From Thermococcus camini (GTDB taxonomy: Archaea; Methanobacteriota_B; Thermococci; Thermococcales; Thermococcaceae), in contig NZ_LR881183.1 of the NCBI RefSeq assembly GCF_904067545.1, positions 872,277 through 936,276 of the forward strand: DNA of 64,000 nucleotides. Direction: 5' to 3'. How positions within the stretch are numbered: the stretch's first letter is position 1; every line of letters starts with the position of its first letter. This document shows positions 27,180 to 35,259 of the stretch, in pieces. The translations under genes were made by a program, and so were the position numbers. Below the pieces are notes generated by a model, which made no database searches, was not told the DNA's origin, and saw only the letters and a program-made list of their open reading frames with translations.

Positions 27180-28369
27180 CAGGCAACACCCCTTATCTCG
27201 CGGAGGATTTCCTCAACAGTCAATGGAACACCGCCGATTTTGTTCACACCTTTGAGGAGAACGTCGTCGTTGACGTAGCGCTCGACCTCTATTATCATCT
27301 GCCCGAGGTTCATCTCTGGAACCAAAATCGCTCTAACGCGCTTTCCGAGTTCCCTCATTTTCTCTCCCGGGAACGGGTGGACTGTCTTCGGCACGAAGAG
27401 GCCGACCTTTATTCCCTCTTCTCTTGCCTTAAGAACCGCTCCGAGGGCTGGTCTCGCGGTAACACCCCAGCCGACTATGAGGATTTCCGCATCTTCTGTG
27501 AAGTGCTCATCATAGCTTTCGTAAACCTCGCGGTTCTTCTCGATCTTGCGGTGGATTCTCCTCACGAGTTTATCGTGAACCTCTGGCGTGTAAACGTCCC
27601 TCAGGCCGGTTTCCTTGTGGGTCGAACCGGTGACGTGGGTGAAGTAGCCGTGGCCGAAGAGCGGCATCGGAGGAACGCCGTCACCGTGAGGGTCGCCGAA
27701 GGGGAGCTTAGCCTCTTCCTCGTTCTCCGGAAGCTTGCGATAGGTTATCTCAACCTCAGAAACGTCCGGAATCTTTATCTGCTCCCTTGTGTGAGCTAAA
27801 ACGCCATCGAAGAGCACCACAACGGGGGTTCTCAGCTTCTCGGCGATGTTAAATGCCCTTATCGTCTCCCAGAAGGCGTCCTGTCCGCTCGTCGGAGAAA
27901 CGGCAACGATTGGGTGGTCCCCGTGCGTTCCCCACCTGGCCTGGAAGAAGTCGCCCTGCGCTCCCTTGGTCGCCTGTCCGGTTGATGGGCCGCTCCTCTG
28001 AACATCGACAAGGACGAGCGGGGTCTCGGTCATTACTGCATAACCAAGGTTCTCCTGCATAAGGCTGAACCCGGGGCCAGCTGTTGCTGTCATGACCTTG
28101 AAGCCCGTCCAGGAGGCGCCTATCATAGCCGCTATGCTTCCAATCTCGTCCTCCATCTGGAGGTAGTAGCCACCGAGCTTTGGCAGTTCTCGAGCCATGG
28201 TTTCGGCTATCTCGCTGGAGGGGGTTATCGGATAACCCGCGTAGAAACGGCAGCCTGCGAAGAGAGCGCCGTAAGCTAATGCCTCGTTGCCTTGCATGAA
28301 GTAGTTGCCGGGTTTGTAGAGCTTTCTAAGGAGCCTGACTTGCTCAGGCTCGTCACCACGGATGATCAT
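27179..28369 (-). CDS. korA: 2-oxoacid:ferredoxin oxidoreductase, alpha subunit (first set)
   Basis: A 396-residue alpha subunit with YGALFAGCRFYAGYPITPSS, LMQENLGYAVMTETPLVLVD and RWGTHGDHPIVAVSP. ATG 28369 follows GGTGGTGACTC. It begins three bases after korD and is probably the main catalytic partner of KorD. From memory, Pyrococcus furiosus carries the same D-A-B-C, A-B-C gene order (PF1767-PF1773), so the MNT-HEPN pair is the part that differs. Confidence 0.93.
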   Translation of the reverse strand: MIIRGDEPEQVRLLRKLYKPGNYFMQGNEALAYGALFAGCRFYAGYPITPSSEIAETMARELPKLGGYYLQMEDEIGSIAAMIGASWTGFKVMTATAGPGFSLMQENLGYAVMTETPLVLVDVQRSGPSTGQATKGAQGDFFQARWGTHGDHPIVAVSPTSGQDAFWETIRAFNIAEKLRTPVVVLFDGVLAHTREQIKIPDVSEVEITYRKLPENEEEAKLPFGDPHGDGVPPMPLFGHGYFTHVTGSTHKETGLRDVYTPEVHDKLVRRIHRKIEKNREVYESYDEHFTEDAEILIVGWGVTARPALGAVLKAREEGIKVGLFVPKTVHPFPGEKMRELGKRVRAILVPEMNLGQMIIEVERYVNDDVLLKGVNKIGGVPLTVEEILREIRGVA

Positions 28370-28372
28370 GAG

Positions 28373-28645
28373 TCACCACCTTACCGCTATCGCGAAGTCC
28401 GGGCAGAGGAGCTCGCAGAGCTTGCACTTGACGCACTTTTCCGCATTGACGGGGACCGGGTAGTGGACACCCTTTTCGCTGAGCTCCTTGCTCCACTCAA
28501 ACACTTTTCTCGGGCACATTTCAACGCAAACACCGCAGCCCTTGCAGAGAAAAGTGTCGACGTCGATTTCAACAACACCTTCCGCCTTGCCGGTAACGAG
28601 GTAGTTCTCCTTCACGACAAAGGTTTTCCCTTCGACAGCTGCCAT
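28373..28645 (-). CDS. korD: 2-oxoacid:ferredoxin oxidoreductase, delta (ferredoxin-like) subunit
   Basis: A 90-residue two-[4Fe-4S] ferredoxin-type subunit: CKGCGVCVEMCPRKVF and CVKCKLCELLCPDFA hold eight cysteines in two CxxCxxCxxxCP groups. It passes electrons from the ThDP subunit to ferredoxin. ATG 28645 is chosen over 28690 because GTG/ATG at 28654-28649 form the GGTGAT ribosome binding site. It is the first gene of the seven-subunit operon. Confidence 0.92.
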   Translation of the reverse strand: MAAVEGKTFVVKENYLVTGKAEGVVEIDVDTFLCKGCGVCVEMCPRKVFEWSKELSEKGVHYPVPVNAEKCVKCKLCELLCPDFAIAVRW

Positions 28646-28688
28646 AAGCATCACCCACGATTTGCTAAGCCCTTTTACGTTTGTCAAC

Positions 28689-28755
28689 ATTTAAAGCTTT
28701 CGTGGGTGCCCATAAATGGGCATCAAAGAATCACGGGGGGCGTTATAAGTATAAC
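28689..28755 (-). promoter_or_regulatory. korD operon promoter with two inverted repeats upstream
   Basis: Minus-strand TATA AAGCTTTAAATG lies at 28688-28699. Directly upstream is a perfect 7+2+7 inverted repeat TGCCCATAAATGGGCA (28707-28722), and further up a 6+2+6 repeat GTTATAAGTATAAC (28742-28755). The first abuts the BRE/TATA region, a position suited to a regulator of the operon. No regulator is assigned. Confidence 0.5.
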
Positions 28756-28795
28756 GAAAAGAGGGTATGAAAACTCTTTCAAAAACGAAATACAT

Positions 28796-29770
28796 TCACC
28801 ACGTCAGCAGCTGCCAGTCGAGGAGGCCGTTCTCAACTATATACCCCCACCTCTCGCGGCACTCCAGCTTGAGGTTCTCGATGTGGGTTAAATCCTGCGT
28901 TGCCGAGAACTTCTTTATTGCCCTTCCTATGGTCCGGTCGTAGTCCGTGAGGCAGTTATGTGGCCCGCGCTTCGAGCCAGCTCCCACCGGGTCGCTCAGG
29001 ATTCTCTTGTTGGGGAAGCGCTTCTTCGCCCATATTAGGACTTCAACCGCGCTCCAGAGCCAGGGCGGGCGATACTCATTCTTCTCCCAGAGTCTCTCGT
29101 AGAGGGTCCCCTTCTGGATATCGGTGATGTTTATCGAGAAGGTGTCGGTGTAGGGCTCGGCTTTGATTATGCTCTCCTTCGCGTCCTCTATGCCGTCGCG
29201 TTCGCTCAGGAAAATCGGCTTCAGCAGGAGGTATGTTTTGACCTTTGCCCCGGCTTCGTGTGTAATCTCGGCCGCTTTAACGAAGTCCTCGAAGGTGTTC
29301 CCCTTGTTGATTGAGACATCGGCTATATCGTCGTTGGCCGTTTCAAGACCTATGGCAACTTCGAAGTGCTTATCCGGGACGATCTCTGCCAGCTCCTTAA
29401 CGGCCTCGTATCTCACGAGTTCGCTCCTGCTCTCTACCACGATTTCCTCGACGTTTTCCATCCCAGCTAAAAGCTCGAAGATTCTCCTCCGGGTTTCGGG
29501 CTTCAGCTCACCGTTGTCGAGGAAAGAGCCGGAGGTGAACATTCTCACCGCGAAAGGACCATTCTTGCCTTCGATTTTTTTAAGGGCCTCCTTAACGTAG
29601 TCCACTATGGCGTCCTGGCTCCACCTGACCCTAGGTGCCGCGGTGGGGTAGGCGCACATGTAACAGGCCTGGTTGATCCTGAAGCGGTAGCAGCCGATGG
29701 TCGGAAGGATTATGAAAAGTGCCGTTCCGGGTCTGCCGGCGACATTGTCCTCGCTCGTCCAGTATGTCAT
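28796..29770 (-). CDS. Archaeosine biosynthesis radical SAM enzyme RaSEA
   Basis: A 324-residue radical SAM protein with the C-x8-C-x2-C cluster motif in GCYRFRINQACYMCAYP, then MFTSGSFLDNGE, VESRSELV and IGLETANDDIA typical of TIM-barrel radical SAM enzymes. It fits the TIGR01210 family, shown to act with ArcS to convert lysine-preQ0 tRNA to archaeosine (G+) at position 15. ATG 29770 follows GGTGAGAGA; the longer frame upstream has no support. TgtA, which starts the same modification, is encoded at 62205. Confidence 0.88.
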   Translation of the reverse strand: MTYWTSEDNVAGRPGTALFIILPTIGCYRFRINQACYMCAYPTAAPRVRWSQDAIVDYVKEALKKIEGKNGPFAVRMFTSGSFLDNGELKPETRRRIFELLAGMENVEEIVVESRSELVRYEAVKELAEIVPDKHFEVAIGLETANDDIADVSINKGNTFEDFVKAAEITHEAGAKVKTYLLLKPIFLSERDGIEDAKESIIKAEPYTDTFSINITDIQKGTLYERLWEKNEYRPPWLWSAVEVLIWAKKRFPNKRILSDPVGAGSKRGPHNCLTDYDRTIGRAIKKFSATQDLTHIENLKLECRERWGYIVENGLLDWQLLTW

Positions 29771-29860
29771 TCTCTCACCTAAGCCTCGCTGGGAGTTAGG
29801 GTTTTTAAAGGTGAGGGAAGTTTTAAATTGATCGGCACCGAGGGTTTTAATGGTGAGAAA

Positions 29861-30076
29861 ATGGAGGACGTTGAGAAAATCATAGCCCGTCACAAGACTG
29901 ACGATCCCCTTTGGCTTGAGATTCAACTCGCCCTTCTTTTGGGCAAGATTGTCAAGGAAGAAGCACTGAGAAGGGCTAAGGGAATAATGAAAACCTCCAA
30001 ATCCTGGCAGAAGCTGGAGGCGGAAATGTATGATGGGCCTTTCTTGGATTGGAAAAACTCTTTTGAGGGCACCTGA
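29861..30076 (+). CDS. Small helical protein, unknown
   Basis: A 71-residue charged helical protein (MEDVEKIIARHKTDDP...). It starts at ATG 29861 behind GGTGAGAAA, with TATA-like GTTTTAAATTG at 29820-29830. SurE follows after 22 bases, so they may be cotranscribed. I do not recognise a family. Confidence 0.6.
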   Translation: MEDVEKIIARHKTDDPLWLEIQLALLLGKIVKEEALRRAKGIMKTSKSWQKLEAEMYDGPFLDWKNSFEGT

Positions 30077-30098
30077 CTATTCTCCAGAAGGTGGTTGA

Positions 30099-30881
30099 AT
30101 GGTCAAAATCCTCCTCATCAACGACGACGGCATCTACTCCAACGGCCTGCGCGCGGCGGTGAAGGCCCTGAGCGAGCTCGGCGAGGTGTATGTGGTTGCA
30201 CCTCTCTTCCAGAGGAGCGCGAGCGGAAGGGCAATGACTCTCCACAGGCCAATAAGGGCCAAGCGCTTCCACATTCCAGGCGCGAAGGTGGCCTACGGCA
30301 TAGATGGAACGCCGACAGACTGCGTTGTGTTCTCAATAGCGCGCTTCGGGAACTTTGACCTGGCAGTTAGCGGGATAAACCTCGGCGAGAACCTCAGCAC
30401 GGAGATAACGGTTTCTGGAACAGCCTCGGCCGCCATAGAAGCCTCCACCCATGGGATTCCAAGTATAGCTATAAGCCTCGAAGTGGAGTGGAAGAGAACG
30501 CTTGGGGAAGGTGAAGGAATAGACTTTTCCGTTGCGTCCCGTTTTCTGGGGAGGATAGCCAGGGCGGTTCTTGAGAAAGGCCTGCCAAAGGGTGTGGACA
30601 TGCTCAACGTGAACGTGCCGGGCGATGCAACGCCTGAGACAGAAATAGCAATAACGAGACTCGCGAGGAAGCGCTACTGCCCAACGGTTGAAGAGCGCAT
30701 AGACCCCAAGGGCAACCCCTACTACTGGATCGTGGGCAAACTTGTTCGGGACTTCGAGCCGGGAACGGATTCCTATGCGCTGAAGGTGGAGAGAAAGGTG
30801 AGCGTCACGCCGGTGAACATTGACATGACGGCGAAGGTGGATTTTGAAGAACTCAGAAACGTCCTTTTTGGCAATACATAG
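30099..30881 (+). CDS. surE: 5'-nucleotidase SurE
   Basis: A 260-residue SurE-family nucleotidase / acid phosphatase. The metal site INDDGIYSNG opens the protein, followed by VVAPLFQRSASG, the dimer and substrate loop VSGINLGENLS, and SGTASAAIEA. It removes phosphate from nucleoside monophosphates. ATG 30099 follows AGGTGGTTGA. Length and motifs are normal for archaea. The next gene downstream has different base composition and its own promoter. Confidence 0.94.
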   Translation: MVKILLINDDGIYSNGLRAAVKALSELGEVYVVAPLFQRSASGRAMTLHRPIRAKRFHIPGAKVAYGIDGTPTDCVVFSIARFGNFDLAVSGINLGENLSTEITVSGTASAAIEASTHGIPSIAISLEVEWKRTLGEGEGIDFSVASRFLGRIARAVLEKGLPKGVDMLNVNVPGDATPETEIAITRLARKRYCPTVEERIDPKGNPYYWIVGKLVRDFEPGTDSYALKVERKVSVTPVNIDMTAKVDFEELRNVLFGNT

Positions 30882-30944
30882 ATGCATGGATGTGCTCTTT
30901 ATTTCTGAAAAACAGAAGAGTAATTGTCCTTTTAGAATAAGTGA

Positions 30945-30960
30945 TCAAAAAACTTTTTAA
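30945..30960 (+). promoter_or_regulatory. TATA element of the C39-like peptidase gene
   Basis: AAAAAACTTTTTAAGA about 40 bases before ATG 30994, with a GGTGGTCC ribosome binding site at 30983-30990. This shows that the ATG at 30994, not a codon inside the shortened frame, is the intended start. Confidence 0.5.
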
Positions 30961-30993
30961 GATGTTTTACTATACGACTTATGGTGGTCCATA

Positions 30994-32320
30994 ATGTACC
31001 GGCTGAGTACCCGTATGTTGGTGTTTTTTTGCGGTTTTGGTTTTGAGTAGCTTCGCGGGAGCTTTGAGTTTGGTTCCCCCAAAGGGCCACGACGGCTTTG
31101 TAACGCCAGAGGAAGCAATGCTCGTTGCCCAGAGGCACCTTCAGTGGGCGTCTTCAAACGTTCCGAACTTTGAAGACTGGAAGAACTCGAAACTTTCTCA
31201 GCCTGTGGTGTATTACTTCCCCAACGGAACCAAGAGCGCCTACGAGTTCACCGTGCTGGTGAACGGTAAGCCCGATGGATTCATACTCGTGGCGGCTCAG
31301 AGGTATATGCCCCCGGTTCTTGAGTTCAGCAAAGGTGAAACGCCAAGTAAGAGGCTGAAAAGAGTCGGCATGGCTAGAGTCAGAGGATTCTCAGTAGGGA
31401 AACACAGACTACTTTATTACGGTGCATTGAGCTACAGCGTAGAGTTGGGGAATGGAAAGGCCATGAACGTTTACGGAAAGGTTTCTTCAGTCCCCAAAAC
31501 TGTCAAACTCTCATTCTCTCCAAAACATGTGGCGAATATATGGAGAGCCCTTGAGACTTCATCAGCAAGTGAACCTACGATCGGGATTCTATCAGATGAC
31601 ATATACACCAAAATTATACCCAATGTTCCAATATGGACTGAGATGGATCCATACTTTGGAGACCCGAAAAATTTGTCAAAGAGTTATCCGAAGAACGTTG
31701 GGCCAGATGGAGATCCATGGGATGCATGGGATGGGTGCACTCCCATTGCTGCCGCACAGATTATAGCATACCATGAGCATCCAGAAATCTATGAAAACGG
31801 TTATTACACTCAGGAATACAAGGAGTACATGACGTCTTTGGTTGACATCCTCCACCACACCATGGGGACGTTTGATACAAAAGACAAGAAGGGATGGACT
31901 TGGTGGTGTGGATATCCCGGTTCCGATGCGTGTGATGGCATTGAGTCCTTTGCAAGTGAATATCAGAGATTAAAGGATCAGGGGATAGTTTCATGGTCTC
32001 TTGTAAACAACTATGATGCGCAACCCACTTGCACATTAGGATTGTGCTCTTGGTTTGGTTATATAGAGGCAGATGATGTAATTAATGAAGTTGACAACAA
32101 CCGTCCTATCCTCCTTCAACTTCACAATGGCGGAAGCGCAACGGATGGACAAGGGCCTTACGGAGACCATAGTGTGGTTATAACAGGGTACGTGGGGAAT
32201 TCTAACACAGTGGATTATCTGGTCATTCACAGCGGTTGGGATATGTATGAGCACTATCTTGCATGGGGCAACTGGGGCTCGCATACTCACCTTGTAAAAA
32301 TAATCCCTGAAAAGAGGTGA
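30994..32320 (+). CDS. Secreted C39-like cysteine peptidase, frame interrupted at a T7 run
   Basis: The long frame (31037-32320) encodes a papain-like peptidase of the C39_2 type: the nucleophile Cys codon is at about 31736 in DGCTPIAAAQII, His in GDHSVVITGY and an acid/Asn region in VIHSGWD. That frame has no proper start. The good start, ATG 30994 with GGTGGT upstream, reads MYRLSTRMLVFF and then meets a stop unless one T is dropped from the T7 run at 31024-31030. Dropping it joins the frames and gives a normal signal peptide (RMLVFFAVLVLSSFAGALS). So the gene has an indel, a sequencing error or slippage. Codon use is more A/T-rich than neighbours, suggesting transfer. Two related membrane proteins follow. 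Confidence 0.78.
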
Positions 32321-32324
32321 TCCC

Positions 32325-32798
32325 ATGAAACTCCCAAGAATCCTCATTCCTTTTTTTGCTTTTGTGTGGGAATTAATACTTCCCTTCAAAATTCCTGTAG
32401 GATACTATATTAAAGGCGGAATGGTCTGGTTCGAGAACTGGACTGGCCCCGCCGGGAGGCCCTACGTCTGTTGGACGAAGTACTCTCCTTCTCCGATCTT
32501 CATTGTTCTGGTTCTTCTTCCTGCGCTCGTGCTCCTGGTTTCATATATTTTCCACAGGGAGTCATCACTTAGAAATCTTGGCCTTTCCATGTTGTTTTCA
32601 CTATTGGCTGCGACCATAGCACCGGTTTTCATGCTTGACCCCTCCATCAATTCTATTCTAATCATGCTCGTTTCCTTGAGCAGTGGAATCACCCTAGGGA
32701 AAGACATTGGGGATAGGGCAATTCTCGCCTTTGGAGGATTTTTACCGGGGCTGGTGGTTATATTCGTAATATCTGCTCAATTCTACGGTGCGTGCTAG
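32325..32798 (+). CDS. Four-helix membrane protein with FENWTG motif, copy 1
   Basis: A 157-residue membrane protein starting four bases after the peptidase gene, behind AGGTGATCCC. It has an N-terminal hydrophobic segment, an external-looking loop GGMVWFENWTGPAGRPYVCWTKYSPS, and three further membrane segments. The loop and the membrane helices are shared with the next gene, so they are tandem paralogues. No known family is recognised. Close linkage to a secreted peptidase suggests the two act together at the cell surface. Confidence 0.75.
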   Translation: MKLPRILIPFFAFVWELILPFKIPVGYYIKGGMVWFENWTGPAGRPYVCWTKYSPSPIFIVLVLLPALVLLVSYIFHRESSLRNLGLSMLFSLLAATIAPVFMLDPSINSILIMLVSLSSGITLGKDIGDRAILAFGGFLPGLVVIFVISAQFYGAC

Positions 32799-32860
32799 AG
32801 ATACCCAATGGGGGAAGTCCGTGAAAGCAGGTGATGTAAAGTTCCCAAGGGGGTGAATTA

Positions 32861-33352
32861 ATGAGCCCTAAAGAATTCATTCCGCATATCCTTTCCATTA
32901 TCTTTGCAACGGCCTGGGAGCTTGTACTTGCCTATAGCAGCCGGACCATCGGTGGGTATTACGTTGAGAAAGGCACGATTTTCTTTGAGAACTGGACGGG
33001 TGGAGCCGGAAGACCCTGCGTTTCCTGGATCAGATACTCCCCATCAGTGAAGTTCTTTCTACTGGTCCTGCTTCCGGCACTCGTCCTTCTCGTCCTGTAC
33101 CTCCGGTTCAGAGAGCCAGCATTGAAGAGATTGGCACTCTCAACGGGAGTACCTCTTCTGTCGGTGATTGTCGTCTACTTTAAAACCACTGGGCCGGGTG
33201 TTTTGTTTGTTCTGGTCCTTGTCTCGGCCCTGGTCGGCGGAGGATTTGGGAGGGACTGGCGGGAAAAAGTGCTACTCAGTATTGCGGGCTTTCTACCAGG
33301 TCTTATAGTAGGTATGACAATAGCGGCTGAACTCACGGTCGTATGGTGTTAA
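32861..33352 (+). CDS. Four-helix membrane protein with FENWTG motif, copy 2
   Basis: A 163-residue paralogue of the preceding protein: the loop reads GTIFFENWTGGAGRPCVSWIRYSPS, followed by the shared LLPALVLLV helix and a C-terminal AGFLPGLIVG. ATG 32861 follows AGGGGGTGAATTA. Conserved residues FENWTG, AGRP, W and YSPS between the copies mark the functional part. Function unknown. Confidence 0.75.
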   Translation: MSPKEFIPHILSIIFATAWELVLAYSSRTIGGYYVEKGTIFFENWTGGAGRPCVSWIRYSPSVKFFLLVLLPALVLLVLYLRFREPALKRLALSTGVPLLSVIVVYFKTTGPGVLFVLVLVSALVGGGFGRDWREKVLLSIAGFLPGLIVGMTIAAELTVVWC

Positions 33353-33388
33353 TGGGTGGTGGTTGAACCATAAAGCTCCGCTCCACCC

Positions 33389-33563
33389 TTTATTGTAGGT
33401 GGAATGGTGTTTCTCTCCACTGGAGTTTCTGAACAAGCCAGTGCCCTGAAAACTCCCCTCGCTTGGTATCTCAACGGGGCTTCCGGTTCTGTTGGCAATT
33501 TTTGAGGTGAGCTATACCGTGAAGCGCCATCGAACCATTAAGAAAAAGCTGAGGCTCTTCTGA
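33389..33563 (+). pseudogene. Decayed third copy of the FENWTG membrane protein family
   Basis: Two pieces in different frames resemble the two intact copies. FIVGGMVFLSTGVSE matches the YYIKGGMVWFENW region, and LPVLLAIFEVSYTVKRHRTIKKK (ending at TGA 33561-33563) matches LPALVLLVSYIFHRESSLRN. No single frame spans them and no start is found, so this is a remnant. The remaining bases to 33633 hold nothing I recognise. Confidence 0.5.
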
Positions 33564-33633
33564 GCGATTGCCCTCTTAGAAAGTGGAAACATAGTAGAGT
33601 GGCTAAACGGGGAAAAGCAAAAAAGATTGGCCG

Positions 33634-34536
33634 CTACTCCCCGAAAATCCTCTCCACGAACCACTTCTCGTCGAAGGGCCTTAGGTCGTCGTAGCCCTGT
33701 CCAACGCCAACGAAGAGTATCGGCGCGCCAATCGCGTGGCTTATGCTCAAGGCCGCACCGCCCCTTGCGTCCGCGTCGAGTTTCGTGAGGATTACCCCGT
33801 CTATCTTTACGGCCTCATTGAACTGCTTTGCCTGCTCCACCACCGAGTTGCCTGCTAAGCTGTCGCCGACGAATATCACCAGATCGGGATTGGTTACGCG
33901 CGCTATCTTCTTCATCTCGTCCATCAGGTTCCTGTTCAGCTCGTTCCTTCCGGCGGTGTCTATGAGGACGACGTCAATGTTTCTGGCCTTGGCGTGCTGG
34001 ATTGCATCGTAAGCAACAGCCGCCGGGTCGGCGCCGTAGGAGTGTTTTATGACCTTAACGCCAACCCTCTTCGCGTGCTCCTCAACCTGCTCTATCGCTC
34101 CAGCCCTGAAGGTGTCGCTCGCGGCTATGACGACTCCGAGGCCGTTCTTCTTGAGCCAGTGGGCGAGCTTGGCTATGGTCGTCGTCTTTCCGGAGCCGTT
34201 GAAGCCCACGAAGGCTATGACGAAGGGCTTCTCCCCCTTTGACCTGATAAGCTCGATGAGGTCTATCCTTTTCTCCGGCGTGAGAACTTCCAGAACGGCC
34301 TCTCTAACGGCGTTTTCAACGATGGCCTTCTTGTTGGTTCCTATTTTTACCTTCTGGCCGACGAGTTTCTCCTTTATCCTCTCTTTGAGCTCCTCAACGG
34401 TTTCGAGGGCGACGTCCGCCTCGAGAAGCTCTATCTCCAGATCCCAGAGGGCGTTTTCCACGTCCTTCTCACTTATTTCAGTCTGTGAAACCCTTTCCAC
34501 GAATGAGCCTAACTTCTCCTTGAGCTTTCCCAGCAT
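33634..34536 (-). CDS. ftsY: Signal recognition particle receptor FtsY
   Basis: A 300-residue SRP-family GTPase: N domain (helical, 1-100), then G domain with P-loop [10 protein letters not shown] (111-120), [28 protein letters not shown] and [12 protein letters not shown]. It docks SRP-ribosome complexes at the membrane. The short N-terminus without a long acidic A domain is normal for Thermococcales. ATG 34536 follows AGGTGGTAAAG. The A+T-rich ATTATATATGCC just upstream is its likely TATA. Confidence 0.95.
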   Translation of the reverse strand: MLGKLKEKLGSFVERVSQTEISEKDVENALWDLEIELLEADVALETVEELKERIKEKLVGQKVKIGTNKKAIVENAVREAVLEVLTPEKRIDLIELIRSKGEKPFVIAFVGFNGSGKTTTIAKLAHWLKKNGLGVVIAASDTFRAGAIEQVEEHAKRVGVKVIKHSYGADPAAVAYDAIQHAKARNIDVVLIDTAGRNELNRNLMDEMKKIARVTNPDLVIFVGDSLAGNSVVEQAKQFNEAVKIDGVILTKLDADARGGAALSISHAIGAPILFVGVGQGYDDLRPFDEKWFVERIFGE

Positions 34537-34586
34537 CTTTACCACCTGATGAGCGAGAGACTTAGGCATATATAATTATTATGAAT

Positions 34587-34646
34587 GCCCTCGGCGATAG
34601 CTGGTGTCATCACACCTCAGACCCGAAGCCACTCGTCATCGGGCGG
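34587..34646 (-). ncRNA. C/D box guide sRNA, dual guide, predicted 23S rRNA targets
   Basis: On the minus strand from 34644: GCCC, box C-like CCGATGA (34642-34636, the two elements overlap), a 15-nt guide, box D' CTGA (34620-34617), GGT, perfect box C' GTGATGA (34613-34607), a 12-nt guide CACCAGCTATCG, box D variant CCGA (34594-34591), then GGGC, which pairs with GCCC as the terminal stem. The D guide is complementary to GATAGCTGGT, and the D' guide (its ten bases next to the box) to ACCCGAAGCC. As I remember 23S rRNA, both lie in domain II less than 100 nt apart, the first exactly conserved and the second nearly. A TATA box sits 25 bases upstream. Boxes C and D depart slightly from consensus. 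Confidence 0.75.
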
Positions 34647-34662
34647 GAGTGTCTCCTCCCGG

Positions 34663-34676
34663 GGGTTTATAAACCA
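34663..34676 (-). promoter_or_regulatory. TATA box of the C/D box sRNA
   Basis: GGTTTATAAACC, about 25 bases upstream of the predicted RNA 5' end near 34646 on the minus strand. Archaeal spacing is correct for an independent sRNA transcript. Confidence 0.6.
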
Positions 34677-34687
34677 CACGTGCCCGT

Positions 34688-35137
34688 TCAGTACCTCCTG
34701 ACGTAGGTCTTGCTCTCAACTATTCGCCCGCTCTCCAGACGCATCACATCGACCCTTTCAAAGCCGACGGTTTCCCTCTTGTATGCGATTAGGTAGTCAA
34801 TGAAGTCCTTGATTCTGTAGCGCGTTATCGAATCCTTCACGTACTTGTGTTCGTACAGCAGAATGAGCTTGTCCCTGTGCTCTTCCAGCCACTCCCGGAG
34901 CTTTTCCCTCTCTGCCTTCGAGCGCGAGAGGGGGTTGATTATCAGGTACACATCGAAGTCGTCGCTCTCAAACGGTGGGCCTATGTAGATGTCACCGTTC
35001 ACCTGGAATGGAATGTATTCGGCAAGCACGCGCCTGCCGTCCCTGCTCCAGGCATTGATGTATATTCTCGCAAGTCTCTTCCCGTCTCCCGTTATTAAAA
35101 CGGCTCCCGAGTCCAGTTCGGCTATTTTCTTCAGCAT
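34688..35137 (-). CDS. Conserved-looking soluble protein, unknown
   Basis: A 149-residue protein with an N-terminal beta-rich part (GAVLITGDGKRLARIYINAW, then RRVLAEYIPFQVNGDIYIG) and a charged helical C-terminus. No catalytic motif is recognised. ATG 35137 is chosen over the upstream GTG/ATG pair at 35146-35141, which lies in the GTGATG ribosome binding site. It is divergent from the BmpA gene, with TATA-like elements for each direction in the gap. Confidence 0.68.
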   Translation of the reverse strand: MLKKIAELDSGAVLITGDGKRLARIYINAWSRDGRRVLAEYIPFQVNGDIYIGPPFESDDFDVYLIINPLSRSKAEREKLREWLEEHRDKLILLYEHKYVKDSITRYRIKDFIDYLIAYKRETVGFERVDVMRLESGRIVESKTYVRRY

Positions 35138-35206
35138 GGTCATCACAAAAAACTTTTATCAGGTGGTTAAAATTCTTTCTCAAATTTTCGGTTCTTTTAT
35201 GACCGC

Positions 35207-35218
35207 AAACTATATATT
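35207..35218 (+). promoter_or_regulatory. TATA promoter of the nucleoside ABC importer operon
   Basis: AAACTATATATTCC with an A-rich BRE, about 50 bases before the lipoprotein ATG. A GGGGTG ribosome binding site precedes the start. Confidence 0.6.
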
Positions 35219-35259
35219 CCGTCCGGAGTTATACCTTTGAAAACTCGTGGGGTGTTAAC

